Origin: Lithodes maja
Lineage: Eukaryota; Arthropoda; Malacostraca; Decapoda; Lithodidae
Direction: 5' to 3'
DNA: 64,000 bases
NCBI GenBank assembly: GCA_037953745.1
Contig: JBAKBP010003238.1
Location: 1 to 64,000 of the forward strand
Part shown: piece by piece, positions 1-10,793 of the stretch
Layout of the letters: each line of letters begins with the position of its first letter
How positions within the stretch are numbered: position 1 is the first letter of the stretch
Notes under the pieces: generated by a model
What the model saw: only the letters and a program-made list of their open reading frames with translations
Database searches by the model: none
What the model was told of the DNA's origin: nothing
Made by a program: the position numbers and the translations under genes

Positions 1-548
1 GTACACCCGGTAACTACATCCATCCCCACAGATCCTCCATAACCTGTATGTCGGTAGTGGTACACCCGGTAACTACATCCATCCCCACAGATCCTCCATA
101 ACCTGTATGTCGGTAGTGGTACACCCGGTAACTACATCAATCCCCACAGATCCTCCATAACCTGTATGTCGGTAGTGGTACACCCGGTAACTACATCCAT
201 CCCCACAGATCCTCCATAACCTGTATGTCGGTAGTGGTACACCCGGTAACTACATCCATCCCCACAGATCCTCCATAACCTGTATGTCGGTAGTGGTACA
301 CCCGGTAACTACATCCATCCCCACAGATCCTCCATAACCTGTATGTCGGTAGTGGTACACCCGGTAACTACATCCATCCCCACAGATCCTCCATAACCTG
401 TATGTCGGTAGTGGTACACCCGGTATCTACATCTATCCCCACAGATCCTCCATAACCTGTATGTCGGTAGTGGTACACCTGGTAACTACATCCATCCCCA
501 CAGATCCTCCATAAGCTGTATGTCGGTAGTGGTACACCCGGTAACTAC
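1..548. repeat. 59-bp minisatellite, about 9.3 copies
   Basis: A 59-bp unit beginning GTACACCCGGTAACTACATC repeats with starts at 1, 60, 119, 178, 237, 296, 355, 414, 473 and a partial copy from 532. Copies differ by single substitutions only (for example a variant at about 137 and another at about 425). The array runs off the left edge of the window. Its last, partial copy is cut exactly where the LTR element begins at 549. Confidence 0.95.
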
Positions 549-2418
549 TGTGACGCATGTCGAGTGTGAGCATGCTGTACAGAACGCCCAGTCATGCCCC
601 ACTCTCTCGCTAGGATCGTCAGGGCAGGAACTTTGGCTGGAGTCTATGTAGAGTTTTCTAAGTTAGTTCATGTGAGCCGTTGTACTATAAGTATTATGAA
701 TATGTATTTTGTTTTCATCTGAGTCAACGAGTTCTATTTTATATCATTAGTTATAAGTATTGTGTGTGAAACTTATTTGTAATGATGAGAGGAGAGAGAG
801 AGAGATTACGTAACGGGGGTCAGTGAGTGCGCCATGCGGGAGGTGGGCCTAACTCACTAGCACTCCCCTCCTCCCTCCTCCCCCTCAGTGCGTGGGAAAG
901 CCTTTGTCTATCACAGATTGAGAGAGATAAGTTACGTAATGATTGTCAGTGGGCGGTCCTTAGTTGTTTACGATATGCTCACTAGAGGGCCGAGTATAAA
1001 AAGGGAAGTCTCGCCACATTTTCTTCAGAACTCATTAGGCAGAGCGACTTCTCATTTCCCTTGCTACTATATATATTCTTCTGACTGATGTGAACTTTCT
1101 CTACTACCGTACATTCTATCTCCTCTTTTCAAATACCCTTTTTAACTTAAATGATCCCGTTGGTGCAGAGTTAGTCAGCCAACGTATTATCGCTTGAGTT
1201 CTCACGAGATATATGCCTAGTAGATAGCCTATTTTGGAAGGGATAATTTAGACTAGGATTGATTAATGTTTGTTGCACTCGTATATGCATTTCCCTGTGT
1301 ATTATTATTATTGATCCTGTTTTCTGCTGGTCTAGGTAATGCTAGACTGGGATAAGGCTACTGGTGTTGTGATTCCCGATGTGTACTAGGTTTTGTTGAA
1401 CCTGTACAATCGCAACGGAGACGAGGGAAGCCTAGGTGGTCTTTCTGACTGTGTACCTTGTGAGGTTAGCACTGTGTTGCGAGTGAGGGCTTTTGCCTCT
1501 GCCACCCAACACTGTGCTATCTCGGTTGCTTTGACTTTGAGAGGATCGCCAGGAGAGAACCAGATACTAGCGATCTGGATCTCTCAAGAGAGCATCCCGT
1601 CAATTAACGTAATTTGGCCGCACAGCCTTAAGGACCTCGCTAGGCTACGAGCCGCTTGCTCAGCCATTGTTTCCTAGCCTACTACATTCCAGCTAGACTT
1701 TGCTCGATCAGCAGATACAGAATAGTATTGAAGCTTTCCTTATGTATACTATTGTTTAAGCACTATTGATTTCATGTGTTGCACGCTTAGCTACTTTAGT
1801 GATTAGTGGCCCACGAGCACAATCCGAGTAGGCTATTGCCGGTGCATTGGCGGAGTACTTCTTTTTAATGTTTGCCATTAATTTACTATTGCATATTCTT
1901 ATAATTCTTCTTATGTCAATTTAAACCTTTAATGATAATTAATTGTCAGTGTGTTGCTTATTGAATTGCTGTTCAAAATCCGATACGTACTTCTTACGAG
2001 TATCCGAGAAGCATCTAACTTTTTCAGAAGATTCCTTGCTCGATGCTCAAGGACTATTGATTAACGTAACGTAATAGTGCCGATCCGAAGTAGAGGGTGG
2101 AGGACTTCTTAAGTTCTTAGTCAAGGGTGGATTACTTCGGCTTCGGCCAACACTATTCTTTGGTGTTGTTGTCTCTTACTTCTTTGTTTGATTGTTGACC
2201 AGACTAGATAATTCCTGTCTCTTTATTAGTCTGTTGTTGAACACTAGTACCGAGTTCTGATATACCCCGTTATAGCAGATCGAACTCTGGAGGGTATTGG
2301 TGTTTTTTGTTCGGCTGGCAGTACTCAGGGTTTGGGATCGTGTGTTTCCGTTGTGGCAGCGAGCCGTACTCGAGTCCTGATTGGGAGCCCTGGTGTACCT
2401 GAGTGCCAGGTCGTAACA
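549..2418 (+). repeat. 5' long terminal repeat
   Basis: The stretch matches 6169-8037 from TGTGACGC to GTAACA with scattered substitutions and small indels. At about 1870 bp it is long for an arthropod Gypsy element. It holds a TATA-type promoter near 995 and an open frame of about 94 codons (1393-1677) also present in the other LTR. I do not treat that frame as a gene, because both copies are one repeat and it has no ATG start. Confidence 0.92.
995..1036 (+). promoter_or_regulatory. LTR core promoter: TATA box and likely start region
   Basis: TATAAAAA lies at 995-1002. About 30 bp downstream, TCAGAACTCATT (1025-1036) offers initiator-like TCA sequences. The same arrangement is kept in the 3' LTR (TATAAAAA at 6613-6620). 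Spacing fits an RNA polymerase II start, so the U3/R boundary would fall near 1025. The start itself is inferred. Confidence 0.6.
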
Positions 2419-2420
2419 AA

Positions 2421-2428
2421 TGGCGACC
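2421..2428 (+). other. Candidate primer binding site
   Basis: TGGCGACC lies two bases after the 5' LTR. PBSs begin TGG because they pair with the CCA end of a tRNA. The sequence resembles the complement of serine tRNA 3' ends (…CGTCGCCA), with mismatches after the first seven bases. The tRNA identity is a guess. Confidence 0.5.
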
Positions 2429-2630
2429 TTGCTTAGGATTTTGTGAACAGTATAAATTTTTGCAGAGTTGTACAACATTTGTTTGTTTGTATTTTAGCGT
2501 GCATATTGAAGAATATTTTTTTTGTATGGCAATTAGTAGAGCATTTAAGAGACTCCAGTTAATTTAGTAATTAGTGCTTGCATTGTAAGTTTAACACTTT
2601 TGTCTCGAGAATTTTTTTGTGGACTTCAGT

Positions 2631-4088
2631 ATGTCGTGCACTAGCACTGACGATGAGCGAGAGATGCCATTTGAAGGTGTGCCGTTAGTAATCAGTGAGG
2701 AAGATGCTAGAGTTTTTGTGAGTAAGCGGTACCACGTGACGGAGGAGAGGCTGACTGGGGTGGATGTTTGTGGCTTGCACCTGATAGCCAAGGTTTTGGG
2801 CATTTCCAATGTAGTAGGGATGTCCAAGGGGGAGCTGATTTCCTGGGTGTTGCGTGGGCGACATGGGGTTTCGGAGGAGAGGGCGTTTGGGGGGGTTCCT
2901 CCCAAGATCCCCTCTCACTCGACTCCCACAGTGCCGTCCACTCAGTTACCGGAGGTTAGCACTCTCCCACAGAGGGATGAGAATTGGCAGATTGGAGTGC
3001 CCTCGGGTGGTGCACATGGTGGTTCCCCAGTTTTTGCCCCCCCTCCTTCAGTAGTGGCAGCTCCCTCTTCCTGCCTGTCTCCAGATATGGTATTTAGACT
3101 TGAGCTTGCTAAGATTGAGGCTGAGGCTAGGAAGCAGGAGATTGAGGCTGAGGCACAGCCAATGCAGAAGCACCTGGGAGGCTCGAACCCTGCTCAGGAT
3201 GCTTTTTGCGACCATAGAGGGCGGGGTTGCGTGATGTGGGCGGGGCGCAAGCATGGAGTAGAGGTCTTGCGTGATACAGGTGCTTCCCAGACTCTGATGA
3301 ATAACTTGACTGGCTACCCTATAAATGCGGCTCGGGTGGTAGTGGTGCAGGGTATTAATGCAACTCGGTCATACCCGCTGGTGCGGTTGGAGTTGGAGGT
3401 GGATGGTGTGGCACATGAATTGGATGTCGGAATTGTGGAGAAACTGCCAGTGGAGAGCGTCGACCTTCTTCTCGGCAACAACTTTGCAATGCCCGCTTCT
3501 GAGGCTCTACACTTAGTCGTTGCCGAGAGGCCGGCCGACGTGAGTAGGGAAGAGCAAGAGTGGGTCGAGCGGTGCCAGACACAACCCATGGCGTGTGTTG
3601 TCACCCGAGCTCGGGCAGCTAAAGTGTCACAGCCTAGTCCTCCGTCTTCAGACCAGCGGAGGAACGATCAACAGGAGGAGGCTAAAGCTGGAGTTGGTTT
3701 TAAGAGTTTTGACTCGGCGGCTCTCCCGGGTGATTCAGTATTGGCACCTATGTTGGAGTCTGGAGAGGCCCCAGGACCTGTCACAGCTAGTGAGGAGGTA
3801 GGGCAGGAAGAGACTCCGAGGCAGCAATGTTACACACGGAGAGAAAAAAGGGTTGCTCAGTTTGATATTGGGGGAGGACTTGGGTTGCTTCGGAAGCATC
3901 TAGACAGGTTGGTTCCCTCAGATATTTGTAAACTGCAGTTGGAGGATCCGGAAGTTCAGAAGTGTGGTAATGGTGCTGTCGAGATCAAACACGAGGACGG
4001 GGAAGCATGTCATGTGAACCTGTTGGAGGAGTTTGTGAGGCAACCACCTGAGCAGCCTACTGTCCCTGCGTTGGTCTGCCGCGGCTAA
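2631..4088 (+). CDS. Gag-like N-terminus plus retropepsin-like aspartic protease
   Basis: The first in-frame ATG is at 2631; the frame is also open a little upstream. The N-terminal 200 residues look Gag-like: acidic and proline-rich, with a short E/A/K-rich helix (about residues 155-175). I see no intact CCHC knuckle. The protease signature DTGAS is at about residue 215, followed by a hydrophobic strand and VDLLLGNNF, the second conserved retropepsin block. The C-terminal third is low-complexity and acidic. The frame ends at TAA (4086-4088) and the next ORF continues in the same frame. This is one polyprotein frame interrupted by a single stop, not two genes with a frameshift between them. 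Confidence 0.75.
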   Translation: MSCTSTDDEREMPFEGVPLVISEEDARVFVSKRYHVTEERLTGVDVCGLHLIAKVLGISNVVGMSKGELISWVLRGRHGVSEERAFGGVPPKIPSHSTPTVPSTQLPEVSTLPQRDENWQIGVPSGGAHGGSPVFAPPPSVVAAPSSCLSPDMVFRLELAKIEAEARKQEIEAEAQPMQKHLGGSNPAQDAFCDHRGRGCVMWAGRKHGVEVLRDTGASQTLMNNLTGYPINAARVVVVQGINATRSYPLVRLELEVDGVAHELDVGIVEKLPVESVDLLLGNNFAMPASEALHLVVAERPADVSREEQEWVERCQTQPMACVVTRARAAKVSQPSPPSSDQRRNDQQEEAKAGVGFKSFDSAALPGDSVLAPMLESGEAPGPVTASEEVGQEETPRQQCYTRREKRVAQFDIGGGLGLLRKHLDRLVPSDICKLQLEDPEVQKCGNGAVEIKHEDGEACHVNLLEEFVRQPPEQPTVPALVCRG

Positions 4089-5675
4089 GGTGGAGAAGGA
4101 GAGGGGGGCAGTAGGGCACAGGTGGAGGAGAGTAGGGATTGTCATGTCTCGGCGGAGCAGTGGGCGGGGGACACGAGTCTGGTGGCTGTGGAAGCGCTAG
4201 AGCACCTGCCTGAGCAGCAGTGTGCAGCACTCCAGCACCAGCTCGGTTCATACCCCACTGGTCGTGCCGAGCCCCTGAGTCTCACAACTCGGGCGGTGCA
4301 AGATGTTCCGCGGGCAGGTCACATGAATGTTGAAAGACCGTTAGCCTCGTTGTTTCGGTGGTTCAAGGTGGGCGACGAGGCTTTGGCATGGTTGCCAGGT
4401 CAGGGTCGACCCATGGCTGCCAAGGGTGGTGGTCAAAAGGAGGACATTGAGCAGATTGGTGAGGTTGGCTGTGGAGTGGATGTGCCCGGTCGTCACATAG
4501 CCTCCCAATGCTGCTCTAGTCTAATGCAACAGCCCTACCATAGACCGACTGTATCTGGCCATGTCTCTAAAAGCGGTGATGCTGAGCAGGCAGATGTCGT
4601 CACAAGGAATGCGGGGGTGCGCATGTACGGTATCGGCGGGGAAGCCTTAGCAATAATGAACTATGGGAGTGACTGCACAGGTGGTACTGATTGTCCCTCT
4701 CATAACCTGGCTGTTCTAGGGACGAAGGTGGAGAAGGAGGGAGACTACAGGTTAGAAGCTGCGGTCTCGGCTGGGTTGTGGGAAGGCACTAGGCATGTTG
4801 TTCGTGGAGACAGTGCAAGGCAGTTGTTTACTAGGCTATGGCAGTACTTTCGCATGTTTGTTGCTTCTCCAGGCCTGATGTACGGGGTAGAATCCGACAT
4901 GCAGGCTGGAGATAGTGCAAGGCTCAGTTTAATTCCCTACCGTATAAATCCTGCTCGACAGCCTATGGTGCAAGCAGAGCTGGATTATGTGTGGACGAAG
5001 GGTCTGAGGGATAAGGAATGTCGTGAGTGGTCGTTGCCTGTAACTTTGCAACCGGTGTTAAGTGGCAAGATCCGTGAGTGTGTTGATTGCGAGAGTGTGT
5101 GTGCATTATCCCTGACAGACGCCTATACCTTATCAAGAGTTGACGACACCATAGACCGCCTCGGGGCTGCATCGCCTATCACGAGGGTGGATTTAGTAAA
5201 GGGTTGCTGGCAGGTGCCTTTGTCCGAGCGTGCTGGGGAGGTGTGTGGTTTTGTTGTGGACGGGAGTACCTACCAGTGCAATGTTATGCCTGACGGACTT
5301 AAGAATGCACCAGCAACGTTTCAGAACCTGATGAATGAAATTGTAAAGGACGATGATGGGCTGGAGCATCCTGTTAGTTTCTGCTCGGAGAAGTACAATT
5401 CGGCCCAGGGGAGCTGCTCTGTTGTCGAGGAGGAGCTGCTGGCGGTTGTGCTTGCGCTGGGGCATTTCGAGGTCTATGTTCCAGCCTATGGTCCGGTCGT
5501 TGTAGTTTACCCAGATCATCACCCTCTCAAGATCTTGGACCAGTTTCACAATCGGAATATGAGGCTGACCAGGTGGTCACTAAGGTTATTGGTATATAAC
5601 CTGGACATACGCCATATTGCCGGTTGTGACAACGTGGTTGCAGATGGTCGTTCAAGGGTATATGATCCTGGGTAG
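4089..5675 (+). pseudogene. Pol remnant: partial RT fused to RNase H
   Basis: The frame is open from just after the TAA at 4086 to a TAG at 5673-5675. The first 800 bp have no recognisable domain. From about 4937 the sequence is clearly Gypsy RT: YRINPARQ, then DAYTLSRVDDTIDRLGAAS, then the motif-A region VDLVKGCWQVPLS near 5190, then NAPATFQNLMN near 5310. It then jumps straight to RNase H (FCSEKYNSAQ, VEEELLAVVLAL, DHHPLKIL, ADGRSR). The palm segment with YxDD and the thumb/connection are missing, so polymerase activity is not expected. No integrase follows. The usual ADxLSR end of RNase H reads ADGRSR. Confidence 0.85.
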
Positions 5676-6168
5676 ATTGACACACGGGTAGCCTCCTGCT
5701 TTAGTTTGAATAGTATTTTGCGCTTGGTGCTTGTTGGCTCGCGGTTGTAGCCCAGCGTATTGGGTCGTAAAGCAGGAGTTGAGCGTTTGGTATAGAAGAA
5801 AATAGGCTGCCCTTATAGTGCAGCCGGGAAAAAACATATTAAAATATAAAAATCATATAAAAACTCTTTCTTTTGATATAGATAATTGTATAAGTTTGTC
5901 ATAGCCTATTGAGTTTGAGTAGTCCACGAACTATCAAACGGCTGAGCTGCTGTAAGCTCGCTCTGGGAGCATGATATTGTCTTTTTTTGCTATTGGTGGG
6001 AGGAGTTATAAAATGTGAATTTTTTTTTTTTTATATAATAAGATGTGTTTTAGTGATAAACTCAGCTTTGTTTTAGTGCCATGCGGTCGCTGGGTGTGAG
6101 GGGCTTGATGGGGTTCTGTGTGTGTCAGATTTTAGCTCAGGGTTGAGCAAGTAAAATCTTGGGGGAGG
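5676..6168 (+). other. 3' untranslated region of the LTR element with polypurine tract
   Basis: About 490 bp of AT-rich noncoding sequence lie between the pol stop and the 3' LTR. GGGGGAGG (6161-6168) directly abuts the LTR and is the expected plus-strand primer. Integrase coding would normally occupy this side of the element and is absent. Confidence 0.75.
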
Positions 6169-8037
6169 TGTGACGCATGTCGAGTGTGAGCATGCTGTAC
6201 AGAACGCCTAGTCATGCCCCACTCTTGCTAGGATCGTCAGGGCAGGAACTTTGGCTGTAGTCTGTGTAGAGTTTCCTAACTTAGTTCATGTGAGCCGTTG
6301 CACTATAAGTATTATGAATATGTATTTTGTTTTCATCTGAGTCAACGAGTTCTATTTTATATCATTAGTTATAAGTATTGTGTATAAAACTTATTTGTAA
6401 TGATGAGAGGAGAGAGAGAGATTACGTAGCGGGGGTCAGTGGGTGCGCCATGCGGGAGGTGGGCCTAACTCACTAGCACTCCCCCCCCCTCCCTCCTCCC
6501 CCTCAGTGCGTGGGAAAGCCTTTGTCTATCCCAGATTGAGAGAGATAAATTACGTAATGATTGTCAGTGGGCGGTCCTTAGTAGTTTACGTTGGGCTCAC
6601 TAGAGGGCCGAGTATAAAAAGGGAAGTCTCGCCACATTTTCTTCAGAACTCATTAGGCAGAGCGACTCCTCATTTCCCTTGCTAACTATAGATATTCTTC
6701 TGACTGATGTGAACTTTCTCTACTATCTTTACAGCCTTTTTTTCCTCTTTTCCCTACCCTTTTTAACTTCAATGGTCCCGTTGGTGCAGAGCTAGTCAGC
6801 CAACGTATTATCGCTTGAGTTCTCACGAGATATATGCCTATTAGATAGCCTATTTTGGAAGGGTCAACTTAGAATAGGATTGATTAATGTTTGTTGCACT
6901 CGTATATGCATTTCCCTGTGTATTATTATTATTGTTCCTGTTTTCTGCTAGTCTAGGTAATGCTAGACTGGGATAAGGCTACTGGTGTTGTGATTCCCGA
7001 TGTGTACTAGATTTTGTTGAACCTGTACAATCGCAACGGAGACGTGGGAAGCCTAGGTGGTCTTTCTGACTGTGTACCTTGTGAGTTTAGCACTGTGTCG
7101 CGAGTGAGGGCTTTTGCCTCTGCCACCCAACACTGTGCTAACTCGTTTGCTTTGACTTTGAGAGGATCGCCAGGAGAGAACCAGATACTAGCGATCTGGA
7201 TCTCTCAAGAGAGCATCCCGTCAATTAACGTAATTTGGCCGCACAGCCTTAAGGACCTCGCTAGGCTACGAGCCGCTTGCTCAGCCATTATTTCCTAGCC
7301 TACTACATCCCAGCTAGACTTTGCTCGATTAACAGATACAGAATAGTATTGAAGCTTTCCTTATGTATGATATTGTTTATGCACTATTGATTTCATGTGT
7401 TGCACGCTTAGCTACTTTAGTGATTAGTGGCCCACGAGCACAATCCGAGTAGGCTATTGCCGGTGCATTGGCGGAGTACTTCTTTTTAATGTTTGCCATT
7501 TACTATTGCATATTCTTATAATTCTTCTTATGTCAATTTAAACCTTTAATGATATGTAATTGTCAGTGTTTTGCTTATTTGAATAGCTGTTCAAAATCCG
7601 ATACGTACTTCTTACGGGCATCCGAGAAGCATCTAACTTTATCAGAAGATTCCTTGCTCGATGCTTAAGGACTATTAATTTAACGTAACGTAATAGTGCC
7701 GATCCGAAGTAGAGGGTGGAGGACTTCTTAAGTTCTTAGTCAAGGGTGGATTACTTCGGCTTCGGCCAACACTATTCTTTGGTGTTGTTGTTTCTTACTT
7801 CTTTGTTTGATTGTTGACCAGACTAGATAATTCCTGTCTCTTTATTAGTCTGTTGTTGAACACTAGTACCGAGTTCTTATATACCCCGTTATAGCAGATC
7901 GAACTCTGGAGGGTATTGGTGTTTTTTGTTCGGCTGGCAGTACTCAGGGTTTGGGATCGTGTGTTTCCGTTGTGGCAGCGAGCCGTACTCGAGTCCTGAT
8001 TGAGAGCCCTTGTGTACCCGAGTGCCAGGTCGTAACA
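6169..8037 (+). repeat. 3' long terminal repeat
   Basis: This is the second copy of the 549-2418 repeat. It differs by scattered substitutions, a C-run at about 6481-6488 and small indels, so the element did not insert very recently. TATAAAAA is at 6613-6620. It ends GTAACA at 8037 and joins LINE A1 without spacer. An open frame from 7951 crosses this junction into the LINE. Confidence 0.92.
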
Positions 8038-8560
8038 GCCGTAATATATAAAAGTCATGTGCGTTCTCAGTTGGATTACTGTTCACCTCTGTGGGGTGGA
8101 AGTGGAGTGGTTGCATTGAGGCAGTTGGACAAAATTCAAAATAAAGCTATTAGATTAATCAATAACCCTGCAATCACACAGGACCTTCCTACATTATCCA
8201 TACGAAGAAATGTTGTATCCCTTGCATTATTCTACAGATATTTTCACAGCAATTGTTCCGAGGAACTTGCTTCAATTGTTCCGCCTCTCCACATCTTTCC
8301 CCGTAGAACTAGGGCAGCTGAGAGCCCCCATGAATTTACACTTTCTCCTCCACAATGCAGAACTTCTGCTTATCAGAATTCATTTATCCCCAGAGCTACT
8401 ACTATTTGGAATTCACTTCCCTCGAATTGCTTTCCACAAACTTACAATCTACAAATGTTTAAATCCAGTTGTTACAAAAAATTTATGAATGGAGGATGCC
8501 TTTAGGCACATGGACCTTTTTGTTTTATCTGTGTTTTTCCTTCCTCCGTTCATTGTCTCA

Positions 8561-8591
<31 letters not shown>

Positions 8592-8593
8592 TT
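8038..8593 (+). pseudogene. LINE A1: 3' fragment of a Jockey-like non-LTR retrotransposon
   Basis: The sequence matches the 3' ends of LINEs A2 (from about 46705) and A3 (from about 60845). It encodes only the last ~155 residues, after the RT domain (SQLDYCSPLWGGSG, IQNKAIRLINN, WNSLPSNCF), ending with a stop near 8505. The 3' UTR contains TTCCTCCGTTCATTGTCTC, then an A-run and (AT)n. Its 5' side is cut by the LTR element. Confidence 0.9.
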
Positions 8594-8755
8594 AAGAGGA
8601 TTGTATTCAGCTTAGGAAGGACCTCTAGCAATAATAAGTCTTCAGACTATCTCAACCAACCCTTTTAACTACCACAGATCCTTCCTAAGCTGCATAATAT
8701 CGTCTAAATATAGCTAGAATAAAACATAACACGTCGTTGATACTCAAAGGGTTAA
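8594..8755. mobile_element. N1: partial TTAA-bounded hairpin MITE
   Basis: It matches the N family from the middle of the left arm (TTCAGCTTAGGAAGGA) through the loop and right arm to CAAAGGGTTAA. The outer left end is missing and is replaced by the (AT)n tail of LINE A1. The arms pair across GCTTAGGAAGGA / TCCTTCCTAAGC. Confidence 0.75.
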
Positions 8756-8883
8756 TATATATTTGTTCTTATTGCATTTTGAAACAAATATGCATACTTC
8801 ACTGTATATTGCAACCTCAAATGTTGAAGCAATTTAGCAACGCAATCACTATCCCTCTAAAAAGCTTTGAAGTCGAGGCTATG

Positions 8884-9311
8884 TCTATCTATCTATCTAT
8901 CTATCTATTTATTCAGGCCCAATCCCCACGTTTTCTATTTTTTATTTTAGTTAATTTATTTTATTTATTTATTTGTTTATTTATTTATTCATTTGTTTAT
9001 TTATTTATTTATTTGTTTATTTGTGTTTTCTTTCTTTCTTTATTTATTTATTAATTTGTTTATTTATTTATTCATTTGTTTATTTATGTATTTATTTATT
9101 TATTTGTTTATTTATTTATTCATTTGTTTATTTGTGTATTTCTTTCTTTATTTATTTATTTATTTATTTATTTATTAATTTGTTTATTTATTTATTTATT
9201 TATTCATTTGTTTGTTTATTTGTGTATTTCTTTCTTTCTTTCTTTCTTTCTTTATTTATTTATTTATTTTTATTATTTTTTTTTTTTTTGGTGGGGGGGG
9301 GGGGGGGGGGG
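8884..9311. repeat. (CTAT)n, (TTTA/TTTG)n and a homopolymer G run
   Basis: A short (CTAT)n at 8884-8909 is followed by about 330 bp of TTTA/TTTG/TTTC tetranucleotides (8958-9275), then T and G homopolymers (about 9276-9311). Long open frames on the plus strand here are artefacts of the tetranucleotide. From 9312 to 9472 I see nothing recognisable. Confidence 0.95.
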
Positions 9312-9472
9312 TCGACTGAAGACAGAGCAAGAAAGCTTTGAAGTCAAGGCTATACGTTTCATGGAATATTATTAGCTGATCCATTTGGGCTCTCCAGATA
9401 GTCATTTCTCCAGGTAGGCTATTGAATTTCCTCTGTCACCTGGATGTATTTACCCTGACTAATTAAGGGAGC

Positions 9473-9845
9473 CCACCTCGCGCGTTTTTACCCATTCTCT
9501 CCCTCTCTCTCTTTGGCTTGTATCCATTCGGCCCCATTCAGCTTACTCTTTTAAGACGTTTAACCCCATCCAGGTGTCAATAGTGTCCTGGCGAGCGGTA
9601 GCGAGCCAGCATATTATTTTTGTTTTGACAGCAAGCTAAACTTGTACATTTTTCGATAGAAAAATTTCTCCGGCGAAGCCGGATTTCTTCATACAATGCT
9701 GGCTCGCTATCGCTCGTCAGAAAGAAATCGACACCTGGATGGGGATAAACGTCTTAAAACAGTTGGATGAATGGGGCCGAATGGATACAAGCCAGAGAAA
9801 GCGGGAAAGGGAGAGAAAGATAAAACAAGCCAGTGACCCCCTTAA
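9473..9845 (-). mobile_element. S1: TTAA-bounded foldback element sharing the M core
   Basis: It starts TTAAGGGAGCCCACC and ends GACCCCCTTAA. The two halves carry inverted copies of CCTGGCGAGCGGTAGCGAGCC (left, cut here to its core) and its complement (right), plus inverted CCAGGTGTC / GACACCTGG. Between them are two small hairpins: CATTTTTC-GATA-GAAAAAT and TCCGGC-GAA-GCCGGA (9669-9683). The core is clearly homologous to family M, but the outer ends differ. No coding capacity. Confidence 0.85.
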
Positions 9846-9870
9846 AAGAACCACGACCGCTACGGTAGTA

Positions 9871-10191
9871 AAGGTGTGTGGGTGTATTTGTGTGTGGGTG
9901 GGTGTGGGTGTGTGCATGATTTTGTTTGTGTGGGTGTGGGTGTATTTGTGTGTGAGTGTGTGCATGATTTTGTTTGTGTGGGTGTGTTTGTGTGTGGGTG
10001 TGTATGATTTTGGTTGTGTGGGTGTGGGTGTATTTGTGTGTGGGTCTGTATGATTTTGGTTGTGTGGGTGTGGGTGTATTTGTGTGTAATTTTGTTTGTG
10101 TGGTGTGTGTGTGATTTTGTTTGTGTGGGTGTATGTGTGTGTGTGGGTGTAAATATACTAATTGCCTCCCTTGCAGTGTCCGAGACCTTGT

Positions 10192-10260
<69 letters not shown>

Positions 10261-10484
10261 ATCCTCTCACACATTTTTTTCTTCCTTTCTCTGAATCATT
10301 TTCACCTTCGTTCCAAGTCCCCTCACCACTTCGGCCCCTCTCCCCTTGTAACTCGCGGATTTTTTTCTTGGTTCGCCCAGAACTCTATTGAATACCGACC
10401 CAAGGCTGCTCTCAATACATTTACCGTTTGAAAGGGATTGGGCCTGTTTGGTTGGATTCCTGATATGAAATGGTTGTGTTTTAT

Positions 10485-10543
<59 letters not shown>
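9871..10543. repeat. GT-rich minisatellite, (CT)n and (AC)n
   Basis: Irregular GTGTGGGTGTATTTGT-type repeats span 9871-10154. A pure (CT)n of about 33 units spans 10193-10259, and (AC)n spans 10487-10543. The 10260-10486 spacer and 10544-10793 show nothing recognisable. Confidence 0.95.
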
Positions 10544-10549
<6 letters not shown>

Positions 10550-10793
10550 TACAGTATATCAATTCAACGTAACTAGTTCATTTTTCATATTATTTTACAG
10601 GTAAGTGGCATCCCTACTCCATATGGCAAAACACATGCAAACAGTAAACAAAAAAATAAAAAATAAAAATGTGTGTAACCAGATTACCCATCTTCCAATT
10701 GTTATTACGTTAGCGTGTATTGACTTTTAAATCAACCAGCCATATTGCAGTCAACTCTGGAATCACAGTATTTCCTAGAATGATTAACCCCTT

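Larger units (their letters stand above)
549..8037 (+). mobile_element. Ty3/Gypsy-like LTR retrotransposon, internally deleted
   Basis: Two long direct repeats of about 1.87 kb (549-2418 and 6169-8037) start TGTGACGC and end GTAACA, giving the usual TG...CA ends. They flank about 3.75 kb with a primer-binding-site candidate, an aspartic protease, an RT fragment, RNase H and a polypurine tract. The order protease-RT-RNase H and the wording of the RT fit Ty3/Gypsy. No integrase is visible and the RT lacks its catalytic YxDD region, so this copy should be non-autonomous. The flanking 5-mers differ (ACTAC left, GCCGT right), so no target-site duplication is seen. The right flank is the interior of LINE A1. 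Confidence 0.9.

Noticed and set aside
1..548. CRISPR-like array
   Set aside because: Units are contiguous with no variable spacers. This holds for all tandem arrays in the window, and the context is eukaryotic.
1393..1677. A ~94-codon open frame repeated at 7014-7298
   Set aside because: Both lie in the LTRs and are copies of one repeat, so conservation is not independent. There is no ATG start and no domain.
7951..8505. A 184-codon ORF that looks like one gene
   Set aside because: It crosses the junction between the 3' LTR and LINE A1. The first 29 codons are LTR and the rest is the LINE C-terminus.
8973..9375. Overlapping ORFs rich in Phe/Tyr/Leu/Ile
   Set aside because: They are translations of (TTTA/TTTG)n and the following homopolymers.
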